Origin: Peronospora farinosa
Lineage: Eukaryota > Oomycota > Peronosporomycetes > Peronosporales > Peronosporaceae
Length of the DNA stretch: 64,000 bases
Assembly (NCBI GenBank): GCA_947646735.1
Contig: CANTFK010000992.1
Span: 124,001 to 188,000 of the forward strand
Direction of reading: 5' to 3'
The notes beneath the pieces were generated by a model. The model saw only the letters and a list, made by a program, of their open reading frames with translations. It had not been told where the DNA came from and ran no database searches. The position numbers were made by a program, and so were the translations under genes. Positions 31,749 to 43,372 of this stretch are shown piece by piece (position 1 is the first letter of the stretch; every line of letters begins with the position of its first letter).

Positions 31749-31902
31749 TTCAGACGTTAAGAACTGACTGGTAATATTCTGGTCGATTAAAAAAAATTCT
31801 AAAATGGAATACATATGATAATCAAGAGAAAAAGAAGTAGGTCACGAAACCACAAAAAGGGTCATATTCGTCCAATCACGTTTGACTACGAGGAAGGAGA
31901 GT

Positions 31903-33017
31903 ATGAAGGGGAGACCTGCTGTACTTTTGCTGCTATTATGCGTCTATAGTATGACGGATGCACTGTATTTTAATGTACGACAAAAGGTAAAAAGCTTTTA
32001 ATTGAATATGGTCATGAATATCTTGAATCGGAATATGTTTTTATGATACATTTATGATGGCAGGACGATCGTTGTTTTCTAGTGGATGTTCCGGCCGAAA
32101 CGACAATTCGAGCCGAGTATGAATCTCCAGATACGACTGATGTGATGGTAAATATATGTGAAGAAACGAGGAAAATCAAGAAATGAGGATTTATTTGAAA
32201 ATTATGTGAGTGTAGAAGACAATACTAGCGTTCTATGCTCCAAATTTGAGCGAGAGGAAGGATCAAAACACCTTGGTGAAGAAGAAAAGTACGAGCCAAA
32301 AGGTTGGTGTGTTGCTGCATTACTTTACAAGAAGACTGTGTATTGTTATCGTTATGTAATTGTGTATTGATGATGCAGGGTTCCATGTCGTTCACAGCGC
32401 AGCAGAACGGGATCCATTCGGTTTGTGTTAGTCTTGACACATCAAATTACGCCCTGCCTAAGGATGCGTCAATGGTATAGTATTGAGCTTTAGGATTCAG
32501 TCTATGGTATGGATGATTACTTACTAAAATGCGGGTATGCTGGCTAGCGATTTACGCTGAAATTAGTGATGGGCACGAGCCACGAGGAATACCAGAATCT
32601 CGCAAAGAAAAACCAGGTGGATGATCTTCATTTGGACATTATGAAATTGCGCGACCGTATGACGGCTATCCAGCGCAATCAGGACTATGCCCAGGTTGGA
32701 TGTTTACTATACTAGGGAGAGTATTGTCGGAAATGCTTTTGCAAGGAGCTAACGTGTCTTTGGTTGTCCTGTTGTCTTGCCGGCTAAACAGAATAAAAGC
32801 TTGACGCTACAATCTTCGATCGAAAGCAACAACCAGCGCGCCACATGGGTTTCGTTGTTGCAGGTGAAGCTCCATTTGAACTTGTCGTTTGCGTCGCATT
32901 CTGTTGATCATTCTTATGTATAACACTGGGCTGTCGTAGATTGCTATCCTGCTTGTGGCCAGCTTCTATCAGGCGAGATACCTCCAAGCATACTTCCACA
33001 AGAAGAAGCTTGTGTAA
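31903..33017 (+). CDS. p24/emp24 (TMED) family cargo receptor
   Basis: Seven short exons (31903-31986, 32064-32147, 32216-32302, 32379-32474, 32548-32694, 32792-32863, 32940-33017) close to 215 residues, the standard p24 length. A signal peptide (PAVLLLLLCVYSMTDA) leads to LYFNVRQK and DDRCFLVDVPAETT, the start of the GOLD domain. Then come GSMSFTAQQNGIHSVCVS and a lumenal coiled coil (LDIMKLRDRMTAIQRNQDY). One membrane helix (VSLLQIAILLVASFYQ) and the tail YLQAYFHKKKLV follow. p24 proteins cycle between ER and Golgi and select COPI/COPII cargo; the dilysine-like KKKL tail suits this. The exon at 32216-32302 is the least certain: its junctions are the only ones that keep the frame, but its sequence is poorly conserved. 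Confidence 0.87.
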
Positions 33018-34329
33018 ATCGCAACATTGAAGGTCCTGCGCTTCGTACCGAAAACAAGCACTGCCCGAATCTTAGTGCAGTCTTGCTCACGTGAACTTGA
33101 AAGTACAAAGGGTGAGGTCATCGTTTTGCAAGCTACAACAGTATGAATCGGTGGCTTCTATTGTGCTATCAAAAGTAAGCTGACAGTGCCTGAAGCTACG
33201 TTTAAGAATCAAGGTTGCAAGTGCATTTGTTTGACCCACTCAAGCTTTCAAGTTTTGATTGACTTTGACAGAGAGTTAGTAAACGTTCACTTTCTCGGCA
33301 AGACTATTGCATTGTCAACCTTCTTCTTGGGCGCTAGAAAGCATTAGTACCAATATCCTGACCACAAAGAACAATGTCCGATCATGAAGGTACAACAATC
33401 ACGTCACTTCAGACCGAAGAGGTTTCTGAAGATGGTTTTGCAGTGTCTCTTTGTATCTCTTGCTGTAGTGACAATTGCATGGCATTTTGAATTCTACGGC
33501 AGTCTGTTGTATACGGGATCGAGTAATCCACAAACGAGCCTGTCAAAACAATCACCACCACCACAAGTCAAATTATTAGGTGTTTCCCATCCAAAACTGC
33601 TTCATTTGTGTACCACAACGGACCTAAGACACCCAAAATAGCAAAAGGTTTGTAGGATTTCCGCTGGATACTAATAGGAATGCCAATCAAAACGCCAGCA
33701 ATACAACACTGTCACAAGAGCAGCACGTTAACGTTATGATTAAAAACAATACACTACATAAAGTACGAGGAAAATTGGGTACCAGGATTTGACGATTAAT
33801 CATGCAGGAGGTAAGCATTTGCTGTAGCTGTGCTGAGTCTTCATTGCCCTTAGGCTGCAAACTCTCGTCGTTGCGCTTGAGGAACATCTTTGTGTCGCAA
33901 ATTAGTCTTGTTTTGTGCCGAGGACCCACGAATTTGTGGCTATTTGCAACATGGTCCTATTATTGAAAGCAAAAAAAAAGTCTCGATTGGACCAAATTTG
34001 TGATAAATCGGTGTATGAAAATACTATCCTGACTAGGCTTTTTTAAAATAATGCACCCAAATTTCCGCATAATGTAAGACAAATTATCGTAATATTCCTT
34101 TGTAAAGCAAAAAGTTAGACAGGAGGTACTACTAATACTTCCAGCGATCAAGTTCTTGTGCATATCAACACTTCCTCAGCTGGTTTTGAACTACGCCAGC
34201 AGTGCAATTGCCGAATACTGACTCGTACGGAGTTCAGTACTTGACGAAAACGCAACTTAAAAGTAATACGCCAAGTCAGATTGCATGACGTTACTATCGA
34301 GAATCATGGGCGTACGTTCAATATCTCTC
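33018..34329. other. Intergenic region with one short membrane-anchor ORF
   Basis: This 1.3 kb between p24 and the WASHC3-like gene is mostly AT-rich. One ORF at 33384-33641 (85 codons, MKVQQSRHFRPKRFLKMVLQ then a hydrophobic stretch LFVSLAVVTIAWHFEFYGSL) looks like the N-terminus of a type II membrane protein, such as a Golgi glycosyltransferase, but no catalytic domain follows. A second frame from the ATG at 33373 is also open for 38 codons. The rest shows nothing recognisable. Confidence 0.3.
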
Positions 34330-36062
34330 TCAATCGGAGTCAAAATCGGAGTCGGAATCGTCATATCTGTGTACAGGAGGCGGTGGTAATTCTCCAACTG
34401 GTCGAGATGAAGGCGGGGGTGGTAACCCTGGAGGAAGCGGAGGTTGACCAGAGTCTGTCGTTGGAGTAGCCAAAGATGCACCAGTCGCGTTTGGAGACGG
34501 TCCTTCTGAATCCATGCTGCAGTTTAGCAACAAGAAATGCATTATTAGCTGATAAGAAGTCTCAGCGATTATTCGCAATCCACGTACTTGAGAATATCCA
34601 AAGTAACGCCGTCCATCATGAGTTTGTGCTGAATCAGGCTATCTGGCATCCCCAACTTTCGCATTTTAAAGTATCTGCAACAGACATAGGTCATCATATC
34701 AAGATAAGACATATGCTTTATACTTTCCACTCGAGCACAACGTCCACTTACTTTGCAAAAGCAGGATCATCCTTTAGTTTCATTACACCAGGTTCGACAG
34801 CAGCTGGTGGTGAGTCGTCGTCTGCATCAAATTCTTCAATATCATCATCGCTAGAGCTCTCCATCTCACTTTCAGGTAGAGCTGGACGACCAGCTGAAGA
34901 TGGTGGGGGAGGTGGCGGTGGAGGTCCATCACCGAAGAGCAAGGCCGATTCACCGGTAGAAAACTACAGTCCACATCAAAATAGAAATCAAAAAGTGCCA
35001 ATAAAATAGCAACGTTATACAACACACAGTATCAACAAACCGTTGGAGAAACTGGTGGTCCTGGAGATGGAAATGGCATGCCAATATTTGTCGACGGAGG
35101 ATGTTGTGCATTTCTCGGCTCGAATAATGATGGCGGTGGGGATGGTAGAGGAGGTGTTATTCTCTCATCGTCCCAGTCACTCTCCTCTATTGACCTTGGT
35201 GGCGCTGGTGGCATAATCGGTAATATCGGGCCCGATGGTTCCAAGTCCATCGTCGGTGCCAATCCCCCACTCGGCGATGGTCCTTCTGGGTCCATCTTCA
35301 GAATGTTGGTATCCATACCGTCCATCAGTAATTTGTGTTCAATGACCTGATCTGAGATACCTAATCTCCGCATTGTAAAGTATTTGGCATAAAGTGGGTC
35401 ATCCTTCAACTTCAACATTAAAGGACCATCACTCTTTACTTCAACTTCATCATCATCATCAAAGTCTCCCATGGACGACGGAGGTGGAGGTGACATTGAT
35501 CTTTCCGGCGAGGATGGATCAGGTGGGGAGGAGGAGGAGGCACGACTAGAGCCATCTCCATTCCGTCCATTGAGGGCGGAGGTGGAGGTGGCAGTGGTGC
35601 CATTTCAACAATAGCAGACCCATTTTCATCTGGAGGAGGTGGTAATGGTATCCCATTGGCTGCTGCTGTTTCCTCCGTAGAAGGCAAGTCTTGATCTGAT
35701 ATACCTAAATCTATCTGATTCGTATTCAGATTTAGATTTCCATCTGCAGCTGCTGCCACTTCTGCATCTGTCACACTCAGATCTGGAATGCTATTTAATT
35801 TAGTTTCTAAAATAGCCAATAAGATCTCGACTCGAGTGACATTATTAGAAACGTGTGTGATTCGTTCTTCACATTCGTGCGCAAAATGGTTCAAGAATCG
35901 CGTTGTATTGGCTACAAAATTGTTGATTAGCAGGAGTGACTTGGCTGCGGGTATCGAAGGAAGTTGTGAAAGATCAATAGGCAGTTCCACTTCTTCTTCA
36001 GGTGGAGCGGGTGCAGGTGAAGTGGACACCACAAGCGCAGACGAGGTCGACATTTGTGACAT
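34330..36062 (-). CDS. WASHC3/CCDC53-like WASH complex subunit, expanded, one frame break
   Basis: WASH complex subunit 3, which supports Arp2/3-dependent actin assembly on endosomes. The N-terminus has the CCDC53 core: LSQLPSIPAAKSLLLINNF, TTRFLNHFAHECEERI and VEILLAILETKLNSIPDL. Polyproline tracts follow, then two copies of the C-terminal family motif: KLKDDPLYAKYF..RRLGISDQVIEHKLLMDGMD, and KLKDDPAFAKYFKMRKLGMPD..IQHKLMMDGV. Exons are 35041-36062, 34752-34963, 34588-34674 and 34330-34516. Within the first, the frame changes by one base at the Pro-repeat near 35513-35530; one extra C there would restore a continuous reading of about 502 residues. Animal WASHC3 is about 194 residues with one motif copy, so this one is enlarged. 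A CCAATC box lies at 36093. Confidence 0.85.
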
Positions 36063-36894
36063 CCGTTTGGGATTGAATAATGGGAAACGCAGCCAATCAG
36101 AAGCGACGATGTTTTAATGCTAAAAAGTAGATCTTGAGTGATAAAAGGTATCAATTAGTTGTTATCGACAGCTATTTCTTACAGTGATACGGTTACTAAT
36201 TCTCTTCATTATCAGCTTAAAACATACCTCATCACGCTGGTTGGAAATAATGTAGGCATACACTACGAAGATTGCTTCGCTGTGGCCATTTTGAATACCT
36301 TATTCTGATATGAATAGCAAAATTCCCCTTTGTAACTGGTGATGGTAAACTCTGAGTACCTATAAACAGTGTTATTAGCTATACAGAGATAGTTGAGTAT
36401 GCAACATGCTGCTCCCTAAAAGTAACCACACCAGGAGATGTGGGCTAGCCGTACGAGTGTGACAAAAGCTACAACTCATTACAACTCGCTCTGTGATTGG
36501 ATGTTCGACAACAATCGTAGATGGACACACTAGAAAACTCGCTTATGACTCTTTGTTTCTACGAATATGACAACGATGTATCTTGTAATGATGTTTGCGA
36601 ACAATAAGTCGATGCAAAATTACCAGTGAGGCCGTTCCAAATGTCAATTAACACCAGCAAGTCCACCTGGTAGATGATGTACTCATTACAACGAATTACT
36701 AAGCACACTATATGTATCTTCACGCTATTTGTATCTATCAACCTCTCGACTAAGATAATGCGCGGGGTTTTACTTATCATGCACGAGGTTAGCAACGCAA
36801 ACAATCATTTAAACCAGCAAGAATATGATGTCGCATTCTCGTCTTGCAGTAGAATAGAATATCTTCACAGTGGGATACGGAATTACGGCTGCAA
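36063..36894. other. Intergenic region
   Basis: This 832 bp lies between the WASHC3 start and the acyl-CoA dehydrogenase stop. It is AT-rich, with a CCAATC box at 36093-36098 belonging to the WASHC3 promoter. No supported gene or repeat was seen. Confidence 0.5.
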
Positions 36895-38277
36895 TCACTT
36901 ACTATATTCCTCGGAAACGATCTTTGCGATCGTGGTGAGCTGCATGTTGCTTGTGCCTTCGTAAATAGCTCCAATCTTTGCATCGCGGTAGAATTTTTCC
37001 GCAAGCAAGTACTTTGTAAAACCAATTCCACCAAGCATTTCGATGCACTTTGACGCAGTCTTCTCTGCTACTCGTGAGGCGTGAAGTTTGGCCATGGCAG
37101 CCTGCTTGACGAACGGGAGGCCAGCATCCTTGAGCCGAGCAGCGTTGTACACCAGCAAACGCGTCGTTTCTATATCCAATGCAGCCTCCGCGTACTGGTG
37201 CTGCATCGCCTGAAACTCTCCAATCGGCAATCCAAACTGATGCCTCTCAAACAAGTACGGAAGTGTTTGATCATAGACTCCCTGCGCTAGTCCCAGCATC
37301 TGCGACGCAATGCCAATGCGTCCTTCATTCAACGTGCTAATTGCAATCTTATAACCCTTGCCAAGTTCTCCCAAGATATTCTCCCGCGGGACCTTTACAT
37401 CCGTTAGCGTCACAGGACACGTTGACGACGCACGGATGCCTAGCTTTTCCTCTGGCTTGCCAATCTCCAGTCCTTCCATTTCTCGGTCCACAATGAAACA
37501 CGTAATACCCTTGTACCCCTTAGACGGGTCGACATTGGCGAAAACCAAGTAGACACCCGAATACTCTGCGTTCGAAATCCACATTTTCTGTCCTGTAATC
37601 GAGTAGTAGCTCCCATCCGTCGACACTTCTGCCTTTGTTTTCAATGCAAACGCGTCACTTCCAGATCCTGCCTCACTTAGACAAAAACTTCCAATCTATA
37701 CGACAGAACGAAGAATCCTACATCAGTACGGTTGTCATCTCTTTACAACGTAAGGTACTGATTCCCACGTTACCATGTCCGTACTCAGCCTTGGCAAATA
37801 CTTTTCCTTTTGCTCTTTCGTCCCATGCATCTACATCAACAAAGATTCAGCCACTAAAAACACTTACTACAACGTCCAATGTAATCTTACCAGGAAGACG
37901 TTATTCACGACAGTGTTCTGCAAATCAACGAGTAGCCCCACGACCGGGTCTACCTTTGACAACTCTTCTATAGTCAGACAGAGACTCATGAAAGAGGCCT
38001 CACTGCCTCCAAATTCCACTGGGATCTCCACTGACAACAGTCCATTCTCAAAAAGTCCACGTGTTATCGAATGGTCCATCTCTCCTGCTGTGTCCATGGC
38101 ACGGACTTTAGGACCTACAACGTCAGCTGCAAACCTCGCCACAGTCTCTTTAAACATGGTCTCCTCCTCTGAGAGCTGCGTAAGCGGAGCCATGGATGAC
38201 TCAAAGCGACGACCCCGAAACCACGTGATGTGGCTACGCCGCAAAGCGTGTGAATAACGTTGAATAGAAGACCGCAT
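36895..38277 (-). CDS. Mitochondrial short/branched-chain acyl-CoA dehydrogenase
   Basis: Three exons (37891-38277, 37774-37830, 36895-37695) give 414 residues. The presequence [20 protein letters not shown] is rich in Arg/Ser and free of acid, indicating a mitochondrial matrix location. FAD/substrate motifs are [24 protein letters not shown] and [29 protein letters not shown] and [22 protein letters not shown] are the C-terminal signature, and the catalytic glutamate is in [10 protein letters not shown]. The position of the base in IYEGT fits SCAD/SBCAD-type enzymes of fatty-acid and isoleucine/valine breakdown. The 57-nt middle exon encodes [19 protein letters not shown]. It is divergent from the membrane pyrophosphatase; its ATG overlaps, on the other strand, an ATG in the pyrophosphatase leader. 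Confidence 0.93.
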
Positions 38278-38470
38278 GGCAAGAGTGATGGTCACTTGCG
38301 CTGAATGCGGCAAATTCAAGACTGATGATGGGTGTGTGCAATTGCAACTTCAACTTCAAGTTAGTCCAACGAATTTGATTGGATGCAGTAATCAGCCCCC
38401 CTTCAACTCTATCCCTCGCTCGAGTGACATTTTCTATGATTTTTATCATAGCCCCATAATCCGAAGCAAT
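38278..38470. promoter_or_regulatory. Divergent promoter, acyl-CoA dehydrogenase / membrane pyrophosphatase
   Basis: About 193 bp separate the two chosen start codons. A GATTGG box lies at 38377-38382. The stretch is also open in the frame of the pyrophosphatase from ATG 38276, so part of it could be translated, but that ATG overlaps the opposite start codon and would leave almost no 5' leader for the other gene. Confidence 0.4.
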
Positions 38471-41024
38471 ATGCGCGAGAAAACGCTACTTGATGTTGAG
38501 GGCGGTCTGTCAGAGTCTGTTCCACTCACTCTCGACTCTGATTTTGAAGAAACGGGTTCCAGTTCATCTGTTGTGATGGCGTATGCTCGATCGCTGGATC
38601 TACAGCCTCCACTCGTACTGATCTCGATCCTAGGAGCTCTTTTGCTGCTATTTGGTGGTACTTTTCGTCCTATTTTCCTTGTTTTTACCATTTGTGGCTA
38701 TGGTGTTGTCTTCTCTCTCTATTTGTCGCATTGGGTACTATTAAAAGACTCTGGAAGTACTGAAATGAAAGAAGTTGCAATTCCTATTCGTCAAGGAGCT
38801 GAAGGATTTTTGAAGATTCAATACACGTCTATTGCTCGTATGGCAGTGGTTATTTCAGGCTTAATCTTCTTTAGTTATGCACTACGACCCAGTAGTACAC
38901 TGAGTTCGGGTGTTGAGAAACTTGACAATTTTACACTTGGTATTGTCTCGTCTGTGGCTTTTCTTGTGGGTGCAATATGTTCGGCTGCTGCTGGATATGT
39001 GAGCATGTGGGTCTCAGCACGATCTAATATTCGAGTCGCAAGTGCTGCTCGTAGCTCATATGGAGCTGCATTGCTAGTGTGTTTCCGAGGTGGAGCTTTC
39101 TCCGCCGTGCTGGATATTACGCTCTGTGTGGGTGGAGTGAGTACACTCTACATGACGCTGTACATGCTGTTTGGATCATTACTACTTCCGACGGAGATCC
39201 CGTTGCTTATGGTCGGGTACGGGTTTGGTGCGTCGTTTGTGGCACTGTTTATGCAACTTGGTGGAGGAATATACACTAAAGCAGCAGATGTCGGAGCTGA
39301 TCTGGTCGGAAAAGTCGAAGTGGGCATTCCAGAAGATGATCCACGCAATCCGGCAGTGATTGCTGACCTTGTGGGAGATATGGTGGGTGACTGTGTTGGC
39401 AGCAGTGCTGATGTGTTTGAGTCTGTTGCTGCTGAGATCATTGGTGCTATGATTTTAGGAGGCACGCTGGCACGTGAAGCTCAGCTGCCGAATTCAGTCA
39501 CCTTTGTCTTCTTTCCCGTGGTCGTACACGCTTTCGACATTGTTGTTAGCAGTGCCGGTATTTTGATGGTGAGAGCACCTTCAGATGTCGAAGCTTCGCG
39601 TCCTAATCACAACCCGATGGCTACGTTACAGACCGGCTACAATGTGTCTCTTGCTCTGGCGTTAGTTGGGTTTGCCGTCACAACGCGTTGGCTGCTTTAC
39701 ACGCCTGAACACCCGACGGCATGGATGAACTTTTTCCTCTGTGGAGTTGTCGGTATGCTTACGGCCTTTGTATTCGTCAAGTCGACGCAGTATTACACTG
39801 ACTACGCTCATCCGCCTGTGCGGAGCATTGCTAAGGCCAGCACCACGGGTCATGGCACCAATATCATTACCGGCGTGGCTGTCGGCATGAAGTCTACCGT
39901 TGTACCCACGCTCATGGTGAGCTTTGCTGTAATTGCAGCCTACCACTTGGGTGCCAGCTCTGGTATTGGTGGCCAGGGCAGCCGCCACGCTGGTCTGTTC
40001 GGAACCGCAGTGGCAACCATGGGCATGCTTTCCTCGGCGGTGTTTGTACTGGCTATGAACAACTACGGCCCCATCGCCGACAATGCGGGAGGTATTGCCG
40101 AGATGAGCCGTCAGCCTGACTACGTACGCGATGCCACGGACAAGTTGGACGCTGCTGGTAATGTCACCAAGGCAATTACCAAGGGATACTCAATCGGGTC
40201 GGCCGCTTTAGCTTGTTTCGTGCTGTTCGGCGCTTTCATGGATGAGTTCTCGGCATTTGCTGGGCGCGAGTTCAAGACGGTGGATATTGCTACAGTCGAG
40301 GTTCTGGTCGGTGGTCTCCTGGGTACGATGATGGTATTCTTCTTTACCGGTCTAGCTGTTGCGGCTGTGGGTGAGACTGCTGGAGAGGTTGTAAACGAGG
40401 TGCGCCGCCAGTTTGAGATGTATCCGGGTATTATGGAGTACAAGGAGAAGCCAGACTATCGCAGGTGTGTTGCACTCGTCACTACGGCTGCTTTAAAGCA
40501 GATGCGTTTCCCTGGTCTACTGGCTGTGCTCATGCCAATCTCAGTCGGGATTGTCTTCCGTGCGGTATGTTGCTTTGATTTTGTAGTCAACGATGTCCGA
40601 AGTGCTAATAGTTGTGTTTGATTATGACGCCTGATGTACATGTAGATTGGCGAGTACCTGGGCAAGCCGCTGCTCGGAGCTGAGGTTCTTGCTGGCTACC
40701 TCATGTTTGGTACGGTGACTGGCATTATGATGGCCTTGTTCCTGGACAACGTTGGTGGTGCTTGGGACAACGCCAAAAAGTGCGTCTGCTGCTTTGTGTT
40801 TGCATTGAGGTACATTGTTCACTAAGCTGTTTTTGGCAAACGACAGGTATGTCGAGCTCGGAAACTACGGAGGCAAGGGCAGTGAGGCCCACAAGGCTGC
40901 TGTCACTGGGGACACTGTGGGTGATCCGTTTAAGGACACGGCCGGTCCGGCGCTGCATGTCGTCATCAAGCTGTTGTCCACGACGGTGCTGGTGTTTGGT
41001 CCGCTGTTCGTTTCGCGCGAGTAG
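38471..41024 (+). CDS. Membrane-bound proton-translocating pyrophosphatase (H+-PPase), K+-independent type
   Basis: Three exons (38471-40564, 40646-40779, 40847-41024) give 801 residues with about 15 membrane helices. It couples pyrophosphate hydrolysis to proton pumping into vacuoles or acidocalcisomes. The substrate loop [20 protein letters not shown] is intact, as is [16 protein letters not shown] in the C-terminal loop. The second acidic motif reads [13 protein letters not shown] where the family has ADNVGDNVGD. The segment [12 protein letters not shown] has Lys at the position that is Ala in potassium-dependent enzymes, so it should be potassium-independent. The C-terminus [23 protein letters not shown] is canonical. 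An in-frame ATG at 38276 would add 65 residues unlike the family and is judged leader sequence. Confidence 0.93.
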
Positions 41025-41492
41025 GGCTGCACACGCATTTGTGGCATCGTGTGCCGTGAACTGGCGACATGATCAAAATCTACTCACACAGACCCACTGA
41101 ATCGTCGAACAGGAGGTTTCAGTGTGCTTAGCGTTCTTGATTAAGATCAGCATAACAAGTGTTCGTTTTTCTTGCTTCTCCTGCGATGTTCATGCATGCT
41201 AGAAGTGCTACCCACTTCATTCTATGCCATTCCTCTTCATTCTGGTGGCATTCATACCTCTTTACCATCTAGCGAGTGAAGTGTATATGAGTCCATATTG
41301 ATTAAACGATTACGTCGATCTATAAAGAGAGAGCAAGAAAGCCTTTCTATTTTTCTGTGGTTATTCAAACTGCAGAAGATGCGTCACTCGACACTCAAGT
41401 GCATCGAGCTAGATCGCAGAATCACGGAGAAAAGAATAAAGGAAGAAGCAATCAGCACTGACCACGTAATCACCGAGGAACTTGTCCGTAGC
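41025..41492. other. Convergent intergenic region
   Basis: This 468 bp lies between the stops of the pyrophosphatase (plus) and EF-1alpha (minus), presumably two 3' UTRs. A plus-strand ORF entering EF-1alpha from 41298 is antisense to it and not supported. Confidence 0.5.
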
Positions 41493-42824
41493 TTATTTCT
41501 TCTTGGCACCGCCCTTAGTGGTCGGGTCCTTCTTGTTCACCGACTTAATGACGCCGACGGCAACCGTCTGACGCATGTCACGCACGGCGAAACGGCCAAG
41601 AGGAGGGTACTCCTGGAACGACTCAACAGTCATAGGCTTCGAGGGCTCAAGGATGACCATGCAGGCATCGCCCGACTTCACGAACTTAGGAGCAGTCTCA
41701 AGCACCTTGCCCGAACGACGGTCCATCTTCTCAATGATCTCTTTGAACTTGCAGGCAACGTGGGCAGTGTGGCAGTCAAGCACTGGCGAGTAGCCGTTAC
41801 CGATTTGGCCAGGGTGGTTCAGCACAATCACCTGGGCCGTGAAGTCCTGGGTGCCCTTAGCAGGGTCGTTCTTCGAGTCCGAAGCGACGAAACCACGACG
41901 CAGTTCCTTTACCGACACGTTCTTGACGTTGAAACCAACGTTGTCACCAGGAAGAGCCTCCGGCAAAGACTCGTGGTGCATCTCAACGGACTTGACTTCC
42001 GTCGACAGACCAACGGGACCGAACGTAGCGACCATACCAGGCTTAATGACACCAGTCTCAACACGGCCAACCGGTACCGTGCCAATACCGCCAATCTTGT
42101 ACACGTCCTGAAGAGGTAGACGAAGAGGCTTGTCCGACGGGCGCTTAGGCGCGTTTAGACTGTCAAGGGCCTCAAGGAGGTAAGGTCCCTTGTACCACGG
42201 CATGTTTGCGGAGCGGTCAATCATGTTGTCTCCTTCCCATCCAGAGATAGGCACGAATGGGATCTTGGCAGGTTTGTAGCCAACCTTCTTCAGGTAAGTA
42301 GTAACCTCGGCCTTAATCTCCTCGTAACGAGCCTGGCCGTACATGACAGACGAGTCGTCCATCTTGTTAATAGCCACAACCATCTGCTTCACACCAAGCG
42401 TAAAGGCCAATAGAGCGTGCTCACGTGTCTGGCCTTCCTTGGAAATACCAGCCTCGAACTCACCAACACCTGAAGCAACCACTAGAATGGCGCAATCAGC
42501 CTGCGACGTGCCCGTAATCATATTCTTGATAAAGTCACGGTGACCAGGAGCGTCAATGACCGTAAAGAAGTACTTGGGCGACTCAAACTTCCACAGAGCA
42601 ATATCAATCGTGATACCACGTTCACGCTCGGCCTTGAGGTTGTCGAGCACCCACGCATACTTGAACGAAGTCTTACCAAGCTCAGCAGCTTCCTTCTCAA
42701 ACTTCTCAATCGTACGCTTGTCGATACCACCACATTTGTAGATCAAATGACCCGTAGTAGTCGACTTACCAGCGTCGACGTGGCCAATCACGACCAGTGA
42801 AATGTGAACTTTTTCTTTGCCCAT
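41493..42824 (-). CDS. Translation elongation factor 1-alpha (eEF1A)
   Basis: Uninterrupted coding exon, 443 residues, delivering aminoacyl-tRNA to the ribosome. The start is set at [20 protein letters not shown]; in-frame sequence upstream (to 42863) belongs to a spliced leader region. G-motifs are GHVDAGKST (P-loop), DAPGH and NKMD, and the effector region [15 protein letters not shown] is unchanged from other eukaryotes. Domain 2 has [13 protein letters not shown] and domain 3 [15 protein letters not shown]. The C-terminus [10 protein letters not shown] with a Lys-rich tail is normal. GC-rich codon choice at third positions is stronger than in neighbours, as expected of a highly expressed gene. 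Confidence 0.98.
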   Translation of the reverse strand: MGKEKVHISLVVIGHVDAGKSTTTGHLIYKCGGIDKRTIEKFEKEAAELGKTSFKYAWVLDNLKAERERGITIDIALWKFESPKYFFTVIDAPGHRDFIKNMITGTSQADCAILVVASGVGEFEAGISKEGQTREHALLAFTLGVKQMVVAINKMDDSSVMYGQARYEEIKAEVTTYLKKVGYKPAKIPFVPISGWEGDNMIDRSANMPWYKGPYLLEALDSLNAPKRPSDKPLRLPLQDVYKIGGIGTVPVGRVETGVIKPGMVATFGPVGLSTEVKSVEMHHESLPEALPGDNVGFNVKNVSVKELRRGFVASDSKNDPAKGTQDFTAQVIVLNHPGQIGNGYSPVLDCHTAHVACKFKEIIEKMDRRSGKVLETAPKFVKSGDACMVILEPSKPMTVESFQEYPPLGRFAVRDMRQTVAVGVIKSVNKKDPTTKGGAKKK

Positions 42825-42835
42825 GGTGAATGTAC

Positions 42836-42907
42836 CTGAGATATCAAAGAACAACGTAAGCAAGAGTGATGGTCAATCCATGTTAAAATATCTCGTTGCA
42901 GGCGTAC
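42836..42907 (-). other. Probable 5' UTR intron of eEF1A
   Basis: On the minus strand GAGAAGAAG is followed by GTACGC (donor at 42907), and TCTCAG (acceptor at 42836) precedes the last 11 leader bases before the ATG. A 72-nt leader intron close to the start is common in EF-1alpha genes. It also explains why open sequence upstream of MGKEK is not protein-like. Confidence 0.6.
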
Positions 42908-43372
42908 CTTCTTCTCCGCAGAATGGATAATGATTGCGGCTCCAAAGAGGGGGCTCTTGAATGGATGGCGCAGGAACGTTTTAAGATATTGCAATTCTAG
43001 ACTGAGGTTTTATACTTTTTGCCAATTACTGCAAGATTGCGCGAGTTTCGGGTTGGTTGCATTTACAATAAAACCTCTTATAAATTGTAAGGAAAGAACG
43101 GGTACACAAGAGCTCTTTGCCACTTCAACATGCAGTTGCCTATTTTTTAGAATCGTGAAACGTCACTGAATTCAAGTGGCGGCATCATCTGTACAATGTG
43201 GGCCACATGGCAATTCAGAGCAGCCATATAAGCGACGGGCAAGTTTGACAAGATGATTTAATGCTATTGTTACGCATATTCACTTGCTGCACACAATACT
43301 GCTGCTTCCTTTCGACAACAGATCAACTCGTACATGGTAACAATTGTCCTAGTTGCTGCAAAGATAGAATAC
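42908..43372. other. Intergenic region upstream of eEF1A
   Basis: This 465 bp contains the eEF1A promoter and the GPD2 3' UTR. It is AT-rich. No CCAATC box was found close to the presumed eEF1A transcription start, unlike most neighbours. Confidence 0.4.

Noticed and set aside
32158..32370. Continuous frame through the p24 region (NEDLFENYVSVED)
   Set aside because: It cannot be joined in frame to the conserved exons before and after. The exon 32216-32302 in another frame keeps all junctions and the family pattern.
41298..42119. 273-codon plus-strand ORF over EF-1alpha
   Set aside because: It is the antisense of the highly codon-biased EF-1alpha gene; such genes often leave a long open antisense frame. 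The protein has no family features.
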